NCBI GenBank assembly: GCA_013397935.1
Contig: VZRN01000753.1
Coordinates: 1,280,602 to 1,344,601 of the forward strand
Direction of reading: 5' to 3'
DNA from: Dasyornis broadbenti
Taxonomy: Eukaryota; Chordata; Aves; Passeriformes; Dasyornithidae
DNA: 64,000 bases
Below the pieces are notes generated by a model. It was not told where the DNA came from, did no database searches, and saw nothing but the letters and a program-made list of their open reading frames with translations. Position numbers and translations under genes: made by a program. This document shows positions 1 through 13,600 of the stretch, piece by piece. How positions within the stretch are numbered: position 1 is the stretch's first letter; the number at the start of each line of letters is the position of its first letter.

Positions 1-1639
1 CTGCTCCATAATCTGTGTTGGCTTCAGAAGCCACAATGCATTTCTCTGCATTTTCTTGACATTGACTTCCAAAGTCGTAGGCTTTTTTGATGTGATGAGA
101 TACTGCAAATAAGTAAACAGGGTACATGCAGTGCATTTTTCTTCAAATGGGAAAAAGATGAGCTGGCTCGCTTCTGCCTTTTTGACTTCAGTAGTAGGAA
201 GATTGGTTCCAAATTTTGGCAACTGCGGATACATTTGAGATTAATATAATTCAATGTTTGTGCGAATTATTCCACTTAGACCTATTTTGGTTGTAACAGC
301 TCTGTAATCCAGCTAGCTCTAGAATACTCAGGGAAATAAGTAAAGCAACCACGAGCACCAAGTGCAGAGGAGGTTGCAAGAGATGAGCTGAGCGTGCATT
401 TAAAAACCCTGACTGGTTATTCTAAAATTTGTTTGGAAACATTTAAATACTGAGCACTGCATAAAATCCTCTCATCACCTCTTTGAGGTGAATGAATAAA
501 GATTATTATTCCCATTTTACAGCTAAAAAAACAAAGATGTTAAGTGTTATTTTCCAAGGCCACACGGAAGGCCACTGGCAGGCTGGGGATAAGACCTCAT
601 AAATTCCTGGCTCCAGCCCCACGCTCTGTCCATTGACAATGGTGACTCTGTGCAGATGAGCTGCCCTTGCACAGCGCAGAGGAAAGCACATTGGCTGGGA
701 TGGATGTAATTAATACAGTGATTAATGAAAAAGCACTTGGAAAGAATTTCACAGGAACTGCAGGGGTTTCAATAAATGCAGCCACCTGAGGATTTGTGAG
801 GGTTATTTCTTGGGAAATGTGAATGTGGCAGTGCAGGACATCCCTGAGCTCTCCTTTGGCGCTATGCACAGCCTGAGTGACCTGTACTCAGCCTGGAGCA
901 GGCTGGGATGGGCTGAGGGTGCTGAGTCTGCTCCGCAGCATCTGGAAATGCAACCAGCAGGGAGAGAAAACCCACGTAAGCTGTAAACCAGTGTTGGCCC
1001 CAGAACAAGTGTTTGGACTCTGACCATGTGTTAACTTGGTCAGAGTGAAACAGGAACCTGACTGCCAATGCAGAGAGGCTTTCAAACAGCTTAGAGGAGG
1101 GAAGAAAACCCAAATGACTTTGAGGTGGCAGTTCAGGAAGAAAATACTGTGAGGTAGATGCCTGCAATCTCATAGGACAGGACTGTTCAACTGAGAGGGA
1201 TTTTGCAATTGTGTATGTCTGAGAGAAGGCAATAGCAGAGCTCCTGCTGCCTTCATTTGGGACAAGACTTTACCTTCGATCTTTTCATAAAATGATGCTG
1301 TCTTTATCTCTGCCATCTGACCTTTTCGTGTCTGTGCTTGATGCAAGCAGGGGAGAAATTCTTGGTTCAACCAGGATGGAAAGTGCTGGCTCAGTCTGAG
1401 TCAGGTTCTTCTCTCTGTTTCCCAGAGGGCAGCCTTGGAAGCATAAATCAGGTTTATCCCTGAAATCTGGTGTTTGTCCTTACGATTTTGCTGTTGACCC
1501 TGCTTTTTCCCTGGAGGGAAAGGGATGAGCACCTCCACTTATCTCTGCTTCTCCCAGGAAAGTGCAAAGGCTCTGGCTGAGAGCACCTGTGCCTGGCAGT
1601 GCAAGGAGGTTGTTGGCTGCACATTAGGGACATGGAACA

Positions 1640-1975
1640 TCTTTGCTTGGAATGGACCTCTGCACATCATCTAGTCCAAATGCCCTGCTCAAAGCAAGGT
1701 CACCTGGAGCAGGTTGTGCAGGACCTTGTCCAGCTGGGTTTTGAATATTCCCAGAGACTCAATAACCTCTCTGGACAACCCTTCCCAATGTTTGGCCACT
1801 CTTACAGTAAAATTATAGCAACATTTCTAAAACCTTTTTTTCCTTGCCCATTGCCTCTTCTCCTTTCTCTGGATACCACTGGGAAGACTCTGTCTCAGAC
1901 ATCTTTATTCTCTGCCCCTTCCCAACTATCCATTGAGAGTTTCCTGAGCCTCCCTCAGCCTCTCTTTATATTAGG
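1640..1975 (-). mobile_element. CR1 LINE 3' fragment
   Basis: Reverse complement of a CR1 3' end: GACCTCTGCACATCATCTAG, then CTCTCTGGACAACCCTTCCC, continuing into a Leu/Pro-rich CR1-like stretch. It is diverged. Confidence 0.75.
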
Positions 1976-3360
1976 TCATGAATGTGAGTTGAGTATCTTA
2001 TTTTTCCACTGTAATTGGTAGATGCAGAAGATCTGAAAGAATCCGTGGGAATCAAGCCCTGGTCTTACAAATTAGTCTGAAGATAGAGTTGTTGACCCCA
2101 GCATTTGGCCATATCCAGTAACCAGTTCTGCACAGGCTGCAAGGCCAGAATCTACATATTATCTAGCATTTTGGCAGCTGTTCATATTTTTGCACTGTTT
2201 TCATATATTTAGAGCGGGGATAAAGAGAAGAGAAATTGCCCCTCCTGTTTTTTGTCTGGGTGAATTGTTGAATTCCCTTATTTATATATTAGATTCAGAG
2301 CCTGTAATTTCCCAGTGTATTTTGTTGGGACCTTGAAGAATTTGGAGCTGCCTGATAGCATAAACAGTGCTTTGTATTCCTGATCTGCTTACATTTATAC
2401 AGAATTAGAGACTGAAAAATGTTTACAAACTGCTGCCATAGGAAAGCTTTATAAATCCTTCGAATGCAAAACGACAGTTTGCTGAATGAGCTATTTTTGT
2501 TAGTTTGGTTACCATGGACATTCAAGAATTGTATTTATTTTTCTTTGGCTTGTCTTGTTCAGGATCAGAGAAGAATATAGATGATCTAATCCAATATCTA
2601 GTGAACAATAGAAGTGCCAAGTAGAAGCAATGTAAACAGTGTGTTTTGCGGAGACTTTACACATTCAGGAAGGGAAATTCATGTTAAATTGTTTCCTGAA
2701 TGTGTGCGCTGCTGTGGTCCAACTTTTGCTACCATAGTTTGAAGCCTGTCATGTTAAGAATATTTCTGCTCCTCCTGGAGCTACTGAAGAGCTGCAAAAC
2801 CTTCTCCGTTGGTACTCTTGGAGCACCACCTAATGGATGAGTTGGGAAAGGTCCCAAGCTTCTGACCAGCCTAAATTTCTTATGTTCTTATCATCAACTA
2901 CCTGCTCATCATCACTTTTGCAAAGTTGTACCCAGTGGTGCCAAATAGCAGATAAATAAAACGGTTGTTTAAGGGGAGCTGCCATTCTGTGTGTGATACC
3001 AGTGTGTCTTTCACATGAGCTGGCACCTTGAACGTTCTTGAAGTGTTTAGGTAGAATATAGACTAAATTTGCAATTTTCTTCTAAGATAACTTTGAAATT
3101 GTTAAAGAAAAGAAAACATTCATATTTCTTCCTTGAACCACACTCTCCACAAGTATTTGAAGGGCTTTCCAGTCAGCTTCAGGAATGACTTTTTCTTCGG
3201 TGTGTTCATGTGAAAGAACTGAACATCACACTGATAACTTCCCAAAGGATCAGACAGTATCGAAGAAGGTTCAGAGACCTCTCTAATGGCTTTCAACCAT
3301 TTCTTATTGCCCTGGTTTGCTTCTTTGTCTGAATTCAGTTGTCTTCTATTTTTGTTTAGG

Positions 3361-3430
3361 GTTTTTTTGGGTTTTGGGGTTTTTTTTTGTTTTGTTTTTT
3401 TGTTTTTTTGTTTTTGTTTTTTTTTTTCTG
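3361..3430. repeat. T-rich low-complexity tract
   Basis: Runs of T broken by single G or C. It creates long spurious Lys- or Phe-rich open frames on both strands. Confidence 0.9.
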
Positions 3431-6400
3431 CTTCCATCTAAGAAGGAAGAGAGTGGAGAAGAAATGAAGGCAGAATCAAAAAAAAAAGGGAAGAAATATG
3501 TACAGCATTGGTAGATATTGAGTTTCCCAGAGAAAAAGCCTCAGCTAGTTCTGTAGGCAGACTGTCCTCGTCACCCTCTGTGGTGTCCCCTTGCCTGGGG
3601 GATGTTTTCCCAGCTGAGTCCTTTCCACTTCTTGGCCAACATCTCCATCTGTTTCCATCAGCAGTTCACAGATTTTTTTGCTTTTCTTGCTGTGAGAAGG
3701 AAAGTTTCTCTTTCCATTGGCAGTTTTCCTGCTGATCAGCTGAGTAATGCTCTCCACAGGCCTGCTGTCCTGCTTGGAAAGAGGTCCTTCCCAGCCAGGT
3801 CTGAGCTCCCAGCCAGCTGCAGGACCTGCATGTTCCTGGCAGTGTGGGCACTTTGCTGGCCAAGAGTAACACCTACACCTCTTCTTCATGTGCTGCCTGC
3901 TGGCCCCCAAACTTTCCCTGTTTGCAGTGTGACAAAGAGGGATTTTACCTTGCCGTCCTTATTACTGTACACAGCTCATCTCTTTTCCTCTTTCTCATTT
4001 GCTTTGTCCATTTAATAAAGGGATTATTAAAGGGTTGGGCTCTCCTGTGTCTGATGAAATCTCACATTGGCTTCCAAAAGAAAATATTATTGTTATCTGA
4101 TATCTCTACAAGAGTAATTTTTGCACAACATCCTTCTAAAATATATGACATCTGCCCTGTCTACTAACAAGCGCTGCCTGGTTGCGTGATTTCCTAAGCT
4201 CCTTTCTTTCAGGACAGCAGAATTTATCTGTAAAGGCAAGGCAGCTGGAAAAGTGGATAAAATTCTATATAAAGGTGTGCCTGGCTTAGAAAATCTTTGA
4301 TCCGAAGACCAGTGGAGCCTTGGAGGTTCTTTGGAAGGAAACGCTACCTCTAATTCCCTTCCATGGCCACACCATTGCCTACTGTGAGGAGAGGACCGTG
4401 GTGTTCGTGGTTCTTCAGTCTCAGCGGTGCAGTTGCACAGCACAGTGAGTTTGAGTCACTGTCCGACTGACGGTTCCCTGGCCATGCAATATTTGCTGTT
4501 AGCACCGCTGAAGCCTTTCTGAGTTGAAAGTCTTTGACAAATTCAAAAAGTGGGAGTTCAGGTGAAAATTTGCTAGGAATCAAGAGGGTTTCTTTTTTCA
4601 GGCTGCTGCATTAGCGTGAGGAAAGACAAGGGATTAGTGACCAGATGATTTGGGTACTCAGTGGAGTTGGAGTACTCAGCAGGCAGACTGAGTTATTCCT
4701 CTCACTCTTTGAAGTCCTCCTCACTGACAGGACCTCATAGCACATGGACACTCAAAACAATTGACTTCCTACTGGCTGTCTTGTTTCCCAACTTAAAGAG
4801 CAGTAAGGCTCAGTTTTATGATGTTAAAATGGTATCATTGGCAAAGAAGTTGGGTCAGCTGAAACATGTTTTATAGGACTTGTGTGTTCTCAGCTTCCCC
4901 TCTTATGCCAAAGAGGGGTTTTCTCCATTCTCCCCGTTGTGTTGGATGCAAGAACCCCGCAGTGCTCCACATTAACTGGTTGGTCCAACTTCATTTGCTT
5001 GAAGACAAACTCTAAAATCAGTGTTTGATAAGTAAGCATTGAGATTCTCTTGGACTGAGCCTGTGGTTGTGCTCTGGGAATGGACCTCAGTATCCAGTGA
5101 AGCAGCTGTTGTCTCACAGCAGATGCCATGCAGTGCCTGAGCCACGGGAGTTGCTGGTTTGCTGTGCCAGACTGGACCGGCCTCTGGCAGACTCGGTGTT
5201 AATCAGAGGAGTGCTGCAACCTGCTCTCTTAGTTCATTCAGAGAGAAATCTTTTGCTTTTGTGATGGACTCCACTGACAAGGGCTTGGTTTAGCAGGCAG
5301 GGAAGAGATGACATATGACAGAGGGGAAGCTATAAAGCCGTGGTTATTAGGAAATCACTGATGTTTTGTTTTTTATGCTTTTTGCTGATCATGCAAATTC
5401 AGGATTTCTTTGCAAATAATTGGATACCCTTAAACAAAGCATGTGTTGATAGAGTGTATGTTTTCATTGTTTTCTGATCAATGTGTCTTATATGATGCGA
5501 TTTTCATTTGGTAGAACATACACAAGGAGGTCATTATGAAATAAAGAACTATTAGCAAGCAGTTCACAACTGGAGGTTTCTCAACTTCCTTTTACAGCAT
5601 TCTTTGCTTTTCAGTCTTGCAGTCATATTTTTTACTGAGATCCTTGAAAGAAGTGGTCTCTTTTGTGCACTTTTGGAGAAACAAGAAGAGTGGCGATGAT
5701 GTAGACAGGTTTTGCGTTTGTTTGCTTGTTTGTTTCTGTTTTACCATTGATGGATATTATTAAAGACCTTCAGCAATAGCAAACCCTGTTTAACTGGCTA
5801 GGACTTTTGCTTGAAGAGCCAGGATTTTGCCCTGTATTAGTGACTCAAAGTTTGTTTAAGTATGTTCTTATAAATATACAGAGATTCAATAAAGGCACCA
5901 CAACTGTCCCACCATTTAAAATACAGTTATTAGTTCAATTTCCAAGGGAATTATGGCTGGAAGCACTATGATCCAGCACAGGATTATATTACAACTTTTT
6001 CATTCCACAGTGGTATCAGAATCCAAGCTCTGCTTCTATTTGGTTTATAAATTTGTTTTCCTGAACATTTGCAGAATCGTAATATCTTAGTTTTGCCAAA
6101 ATCAGACCTCAGTTTGGCAGACACTTCTTTTATCAATTCCAGTTGTTCTTCCACAATCCTTTGAGGATTTTCTTTTTCATGTAGTCAATACTTTATGTAC
6201 TCCATCATGCACTCAATTAGAGGACACGTCAAATACATCTGTATTTAAATATGAATTGTATTACTTCTCTCTTATTTTTGGCCTAGGCTAAGTTTTGCTC
6301 TACATTAAGTATTTTGGAATGATAAAAGCTTGCAGTACAGTATAGCATCTAAATTGTAGTGGGTTTTGTTATGATTACAGTGTTGTCATGGTAACATAAT

Positions 6401-7484
6401 TTTTGGAAATGAAAAGCCAGGGTTCACATATGTAGTTCTTACAAATCCTTGAAGGCCTGGGACAGGTCAGTTAGTCATACATTTTATAGTACTCCACATA
6501 CAATAAACTTTCTAAAGTCTTAGCAGTGGACAGTATTAAGCAGAACTAGCTAGGACCTCTTAAGAAAGTACTATTGCAAAAAAACCCCCCAAACCCAACA
6601 AATGTAGTAGTTGGATTTTAAAATACCTTTCTCCTCCTTGCTCAAGAGAACTGTCCTTTACACCTCATCTAACACATCAGCTCACCGGAGCCAGCCAAGC
6701 TGTGTCACTTCACCACCCATGTAACATGTGGTTTTACATGGAGAAAGGCATCCCACAGTGGGAAGTTGTGTGTTCTACCTTCTGAATGATCTTCAGATGA
6801 GTAATGGGATAAAGAAAATGCAATTTAAAAGACAGTAACTGACAAAGCCCATTTCTGGAAGTAATGATTAAAGCACAGCTGAAAAAGTACACTCAGTTTT
6901 ACACCGACAGAGCATCCAGGACTGTGCCGAGGTCTGCTAGAACAGCCTTAACAGCTCAGTTTCATGACAAAAGCAGCTGATTGGGGCAGCTGTTGTGATT
7001 GGCTTCCCTTGGCCATTAGACATTGCTCTTCCCCACACTGGATCAGCCTCCGCTAGTTGGGACCCACTGGGGTTCCAGCAGGGACACGGGCTCCATCAGA
7101 AACTGTATATCCAGACTGGAAATGATGGTAAAGAGATGATGAAGTGATGTAAACTGGTGCCAAGGTGGCATAGAAATAATGAGTACACAACCCAGTATCA
7201 GTTTTGTTATTAAAATATCCATCTTTTTATTTCTCGTCTCTTTTTTTTACTTTTTTGTTAAATCTTAGATCTCATAAAATGCAGAAACCACAATCTAACC
7301 ATGAAATTTAGCTATTTTCTTGCTTTCTTGCTCCAGTAAAATTTGTTTCTGAAGTGCAAGTAGGTCTTAATTAAGACCAAACTTGTAATGGAAGTGGTAT
7401 GTCTAGTCAAGTGAAAAAGTTGGGAAAAGAATTGTCCACGCTTTTAATAACTCTTGGTGTCTTTATTTTTCTGTGTGTGTGCAG

Positions 7485-7641
7485 TCTATGAGTCTGATAG
7501 AGATTGGGAACCCCTCACAAAGCCTGGAGAACGTGTGTCGCTGGGCCTACTTGCAGCAGAAACCCGACACTGGGCACGCGGAATATCATGACCATGCCAT
7601 CTTCCTCACCAGGCAGGACTTTGGTCCATCAGGCATGCAAG
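7485..7641 (+). CDS. ADAMTS2: ADAMTS2 exon (human exon 6 equivalent): metalloprotease domain
   Basis: Acceptor AG at 7483-7484 follows a GT-rich tract, and the donor GT is at 7642. It starts in phase 0 with SMSLIEIGNPSQ and ends in the first base of a Gly codon. It encodes the NVCRWAYLQQKPDTGH and HDHAIFLTRQDFGPSGMQ segments, the part of the ADAMTS catalytic domain just before the zinc-binding helix. Confidence 0.95.
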
Positions 7642-10600
7642 GTGTGTGTCTGGGTTTGTTTTGCGTTTGCATTTATCACCAAGCCCCGCTAGCTATGCAA
7701 AGTTTAATTGTGCATCTTTTGTTTAGCTGTGCTCAGTGCTTGCTTTCCCCAAGAGCTCTGAATCAGGCCATTTTCAGTTGTAACTGCTTCACTTATTATT
7801 TTATCCTTTCTTTCTGATTACTTGTTAGATCATTTCTGTGCTCTTACTGAAGGGAAGAAAATGGGATCCATATGTAAACAGTCCTGAAAATGCCCAAAGA
7901 TTAAGGAACAGATTTTGTGTTTTAAAAGTTCCAAAGCTGTTGCTGCGTTACAGCTGAATTGCCAAGAAATATTGTTATGGAGAGGTCTGGAACGCCAGGG
8001 CCAAGCGCTGTCCACTTTTTCCTTTTTTCAGACCTCTGCCTCCTGTAAGATCAGGTTTTCACCAGAGGGGAGAAAGCTCAGAGCTTTCCCGTGCATTTTG
8101 AGTTGGCCTGAACTGCTGTCAACACAGGGCTGGGGCTATTTTCCCTGAGGGCCGGAACTGCACTGGGTTCCTCCACGTGGTGTCCTTTGCCTCTGTTGTC
8201 TTACGCACTTACAAAACACAATTGTGGGGCAGTCCAAGAGGAGACAAGAATTTTCTTGGTGAGCCAGGAAGTTTTAATTTGTTCAACAGGCTGGTTTCTT
8301 CTGTTTCACAGATGAAAGAGCACATTGTTAAATGTTTGGGGGCAGAGGTCTTGAGAGGACCACTTCAACTATACTTGTGTCACAACAAAAGACAGGTGCT
8401 CACCCTAGAGCTTCCCACCGCATTGTCTTTCCAGACTTGTTCATTTTCTGAGACACTTGGTGTTTCTCGCAGGCTACGCTCCCGTCACTGGCATGTGTCA
8501 TCCTGTCCGGAGCTGCACTCTCAACCACGAGGATGGTTTTTCATCTGCCTTTGTGGTGGCTCATGAAACTGGACATGTGTGAGTACAACTGGACATCTGT
8601 GTTGTACCTTAACTGGTTTTTGGTACAGACAAATGCTGATGACATCGGACAGATGCAATTGATGTTAAGAAACAATATTCAGGGTTAGCTCTGGTTTCAG
8701 GTCTCAGCTCTCACAAAGCTTTCTTTATGACCTTAAGTAAGCCTTATATTTTCGGATTTTCAAATGGAAAAAAACTAATACCAAAATATCTTCCAGGGAC
8801 TAGATTGAATGATGTATTGTAGTCTCCTGGTAGAAATGTGAAGTACTCATAATAAAGAAATATGAATTCATTGAGTCAGTGGAACACAGTATTCTTGCAA
8901 GCAATCCATACTAAACAACCACATAATCTGTATATGGTACTGCTGAAAAAGGAAACAATACTGAATAGAAATGAGGTGCCAAGCACTGCAGTTACAACTG
9001 TTCTATAAATCTCATATATAAAATGCAATCATTGCACTTATTGATGTGATTTGAGCCAATGACTGGGCAGTAGTTGTCAGAGCTTTGATTTCTCCCAGAT
9101 CTTTTTAGTTTCCCTGTCTGCAGAGAACTCCCACTGATTTTCCATTTTCTCTTTGGTAGAATAACAGTTACCAGAAGGCTTTTTCTGAACTGTTTCAATC
9201 TACTCTGTTTTCCCGAAGAAAGCCTGCAGGCCCTTTCTCTTTTTTTAACAAGCAAGTGCCAAAATTTATTGAAATCACAATAAACATATCTTAGTTAGAC
9301 AGGAACATCTATTTGATACCCAGATAGCATTTGATTCCAGAATTTTTGAATTAAGATTAAAAAGAATACAGTATAAGCTTTAAAAGAGACACCACTAAAG
9401 AAAGTTTGTAATCCCTCAAATCATATTCAGCCCCAATCTGTTAATTTGCTTTAACTATGGACAGATATTGCCCATATTAGTCAATAGTGCTTATTAAAAA
9501 ATGCAATATAAGATCCTAACAAAGGAAAAGAGAAAACATATTCATAATAAAGCCAAAAAGAAATTTTAAAATACCTCTAACTTGGGATGATTTTCTAGAA
9601 AGCACCCAGCACTTTCCAGGCTGTTTCACATTTAAACAATGTGGGATTGCTCCTGGGCAACAGCAGCAGCTTGTCTGAACTGGCTTTTGTGTGGTGCCTT
9701 TCTTTTTTTTCCATGCAAAAGACTTGCCTACAGTTGCAAAATACTTTGAATTAAGCTAAGGTGTGATTTTTTCAGAAGTTGTGTAAATTCCTGAATAGCT
9801 CTTGATTCGAGCATGAGTACATTTCTATTCGTATTCCTGGAGGGTGGGCTGGCTCAGTAATTCAGAAATGGATTCACATTTAGCTGTAGTAATTCACAAA
9901 TGTGTGTGTTCACAGAAGTCAAAAAAAAAGGGCATTTTTAGCTTTTTGAAAGTGGATTAGGCTAATGACATGAAAGTATTCTCATGGGTCAATCCTTCCG
10001 TGTGGGAGTTACTCCTCAGCTTCAGCCTCACCCTGTCTTTTTTCTCATGACTTTGCTCATGTGGACAAGGGCCATGGGACTCCAGAACCTTGTTGGCACC
10101 AACCCCTGGTGCCACTGGGGTGGGGAAATCACTTGGGCACTCAGAGCCCACCTGCATTGTCCCTGTTGTGTCTCTGTCGTGCGCGGGGCAGTTTAGGAAT
10201 GGAGCACGATGGCCAAGGGAACCGCTGTGGGGACGAGGTCCGCCTGGGCAGCATCATGGCCCCGCTGGTGCAAGCCGCCTTCCACCGCTTCCACTGGTCC
10301 CGCTGCAGCCAGCAGGAGTTGAACCGCTACCTCCAGTGAGTACTGCTCAGTGGCCTCTCCCCTTCCAGCAGGGACCCCTAAGGACAGTTCTGCATCTGGT
10401 ATTTAGTTTGGTGTCTGTCCATTTTAATTTGGTCTCATTTCATTTATGTCCGTTTATTTTCTGGACACTGAGGGTGTATTTGCTGTCCTCTCAGGGGTGA
10501 TGGAAGGCACTGTTATGAATCTCATTGCTAACTTTCCTCCCTCCCAACTCTAACCTCTAGCTGAGGTCTGACCTGGCCACCCAGCAGCGTGGTGTCTGTC

Positions 10601-13600
10601 TTGCAGATACCACACTTGGCTTCAAGGGCCATTTGTTGCTTATGATACCTGTCAGTGATAAGATGGTGCTGCCTAGAAAGGAAAATCTGTCCTTTAAGTG
10701 CTATGGGCTTTTCTTGACTGTAGTAGTTATCTGAAGAGCGAACATTGTTCTAGAATTAGTTATTCAGTTGTTGATTTTTCTTTCAGTACCTTAAATGCAA
10801 AAGCTCTTTAAACAGCTTCATCCATGTTCCTCGCCTTCCTTTTGCATCTGGCACTTCAGGCGTTAGACCTGCGCTGGAGTTCCCTGACAAACTCTGTTGT
10901 TTATGACCATGGTTTTGCTCCTTACAGAGAAAAAACTTCCCCTTGTTATGTTCAAGTTGTACAGAAAAATATGGGGAAGCTACTACAATAACCAGTTGAA
11001 AATGAATAGGAAAAAAGTGCAGCAAAATACATGAAGTAAACATGAGTCAGTCTTTTTGTCGGTATTTTATTATTGTATCTATCTTAGGTGTGGCAATAAG
11101 GAATTAAAATACTGTGAGGGAAGTGTGATCGTTTCAATTAGCAAGATCCTCCAGAGCTTTAGCCATTAAATAAAAATCATCTGGCCTAGAGGGCTGCTTT
11201 ACATTCTTTTAAATACAACTATTTTTAAAATGTCTTATAACAAAGCAGAACGATGGTTTGCTTTGAAGTAAATCTAACCTCAAAATTCTGCTTTCAGCTA
11301 TTGGTATCTTCAAGGCAACCGTAATGATTGCCAGGATAGACTCAAGTATGGTGTCCTCATGTCTGTTAAATAACTGGGAGACATTTCAGAGATCCTGTGG
11401 ACTGTGCTGGTGTTGTGAATTAACCAATACTTACACTGTGTTAACCGTTTGGTGGTACTGGCAGCAGTCCTTTGTCCTGACATGACCTCGTCAGATGAAA
11501 TTCTACAGCCTGTCCTCACTCCTTAGGAGTAAAGGAGAAACTTCTACATTCATCACAGAGAAAGGAAACTTAGTTTAAACTGTGGATGGAGCTGGGAGCT
11601 ATCAGCAGAAGCAGAGAGAGGGAACAAACCCGAGGGGTTAGTGCAGGCAGCGAAGTTCACCTCTGAAAGTCTGTAAAAGAGTCACTGCTTCTCAGGGAGG
11701 ACACAGGGAAACTGTAAGTGCAGTGGTATTCTGGACTGGTTGCCCTGGCCTCTGCTTTTGAAACCTCACTTGAAAGACAGCTGCAGGCAGCAAGAAATTC
11801 CACAAATGGAAAATTAATTAAACTTCCTTTTTTTCTTGGTCTCATGTGGCTTCTTCCTTTGATTCCTTTCACATAAGAAGCCTGGAGACTGATAGGAATT
11901 TACCTGCAAGCTAAATGGAAATTACATTGGAAGGGCTTCATAAAAAGATATGTAGAATCCATTGAAGGTAGATACGACATGCTAAAGTGAATGTGAGTGT
12001 AATTGCGATATTAGCTACACTTCAGGACCAGCATCTGAGAAATTGTAGGCTCTATTTTGTTTGGAACAAAAAGGCAATGAAACCACAAACACTGTGCAAG
12101 CCTCAGAGCCCCATCTGTTCCTGTAATATTTTCCTATTGCAGTTCCTATGATTGTCTGCGGGATGATCCCTTCGAACACGACTGGCCTTCCCTTCCACAG
12201 CTGCCAGGGATTCACTACTCCATGAATGAGCAGTGCCGGTTTGACTTTGGGCTGGGATACATGATGTGCACAGCTGTGAGTACTTAACTTTTGCTTCTGC
12301 TGTTTCCCATCCCGGAGTGGTCTAGGTGTCTCTGAAAAGTCCTTAATAGGGACAGAGCAGTGAAGCCCACAAGGAAAGTTGTGCCCACTTAGCTGTAAGC
12401 AAGGATTAAGAACTGAATGTTTCCATAGATGTTATTCTAAATGTCTCTTGGTTTGGTTTTTGTTTAAATTGGAGTTACAGAAGTAATCCTTGTGAAGTTT
12501 CATAAGTACCTGTAGTTTTCAAGCAAACAAACTTGCTGTGTTATTGAGCCTCCTCTTGCTGGCAGCTGGTTATTTTGCTACAAAACTCCCACCCGGATGT
12601 GAAGGAGATGGATTTGCTGCCACATCTCATAGTGCTAGCACAGGGCAGCATGTCTTTATGATCCAATTTTATGGAAAATGTGATGCATTTTCATACCTAG
12701 CAAGAGAAAATAGGCGTGACAGCAAGTAAAGAGACTTGCAAGGGCTCTTGATGACATGGTTGGCTCTCATGTATGAGAAAACAAGAGGCAAAGGCTAAAT
12801 TTAAAGCAAGGCAAAGTTAGTGCTATTCTCAGTTGAATGGCCTCAGAAAATAGTCTTCTGCAGCAGGGCTGTGCCTCCCACCTCTAGCTCCTCAAGTAGA
12901 ACAAAATATTAAATGGAAAGAGATGTTTTCAACTGGTGGCAGCTGCTGACACATAACATTTCTGCTTTCATTCCCATCTGCAGGAATATATGTGCCGAGC
13001 AGTGCCCCTAGGTAATGGATGAGAACCTTAAGAGCATGAGCTGTAGTATTGTGTCTTGACAAAATTCTCACTGATGCTGCCTTGGAAGAATGCCCCAGCC
13101 GAAGAGAATTTTTCTTACAGCCATTCTTCAGAGCCTGGGAGATGGAGGCTTTCTATTGTTCTTTGTTCAAAATAGCCAAAAGCACGTACGGACATCATGT
13201 TTTAGTATGTTTTGGGATGGGTGGTTCTCATCCTGTCCTATAGAAGCCTTTGCATTGTAGGTAAAATGCTGATTTATTCATTGGATTGGGGACCTGATCT
13301 CAAATTTCCATCCCCCTAAGAGGAGGATTACAACAGCTGAGCTACAGTCTGAGCAGCTCTTTTCCATCTCCCATGGGTGCACGAGAAGTTTTTGCTTTGT
13401 TTGCCAAATGAAGCAGCCCCACTTGGAGAAGCTGTAAGAAAAGGCAGTGTGTGTCTCACTGCCTGGGGAAACTGGTTGGTCTCTTGTGTTAAACTTTTTC
13501 TGCCTGACTTTATTCCATCACATGCAGGTGGGATCTCACCTCAGAGTCATGATTCTGTATGAAGGCTTAAATATTCAATCCCAGACATCACGCTGTTCCT

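Larger units (their letters stand above)
1..7484 (+). other. Upstream ADAMTS2 intron (partial)
   Basis: No exon matching the preceding part of the ADAMTS2 catalytic domain was found here, so the window opens inside a large intron. It holds a CR1 fragment (1640-1975) and a T-rich tract (3361-3430). I see nothing else recognisable. Confidence 0.75.

Noticed and set aside
3120..3437. Lys-rich open frame on the minus strand and Phe-rich frame on the plus strand
   Set aside because: Both are produced by the T-rich tract at 3361-3430; no splice or protein signature.
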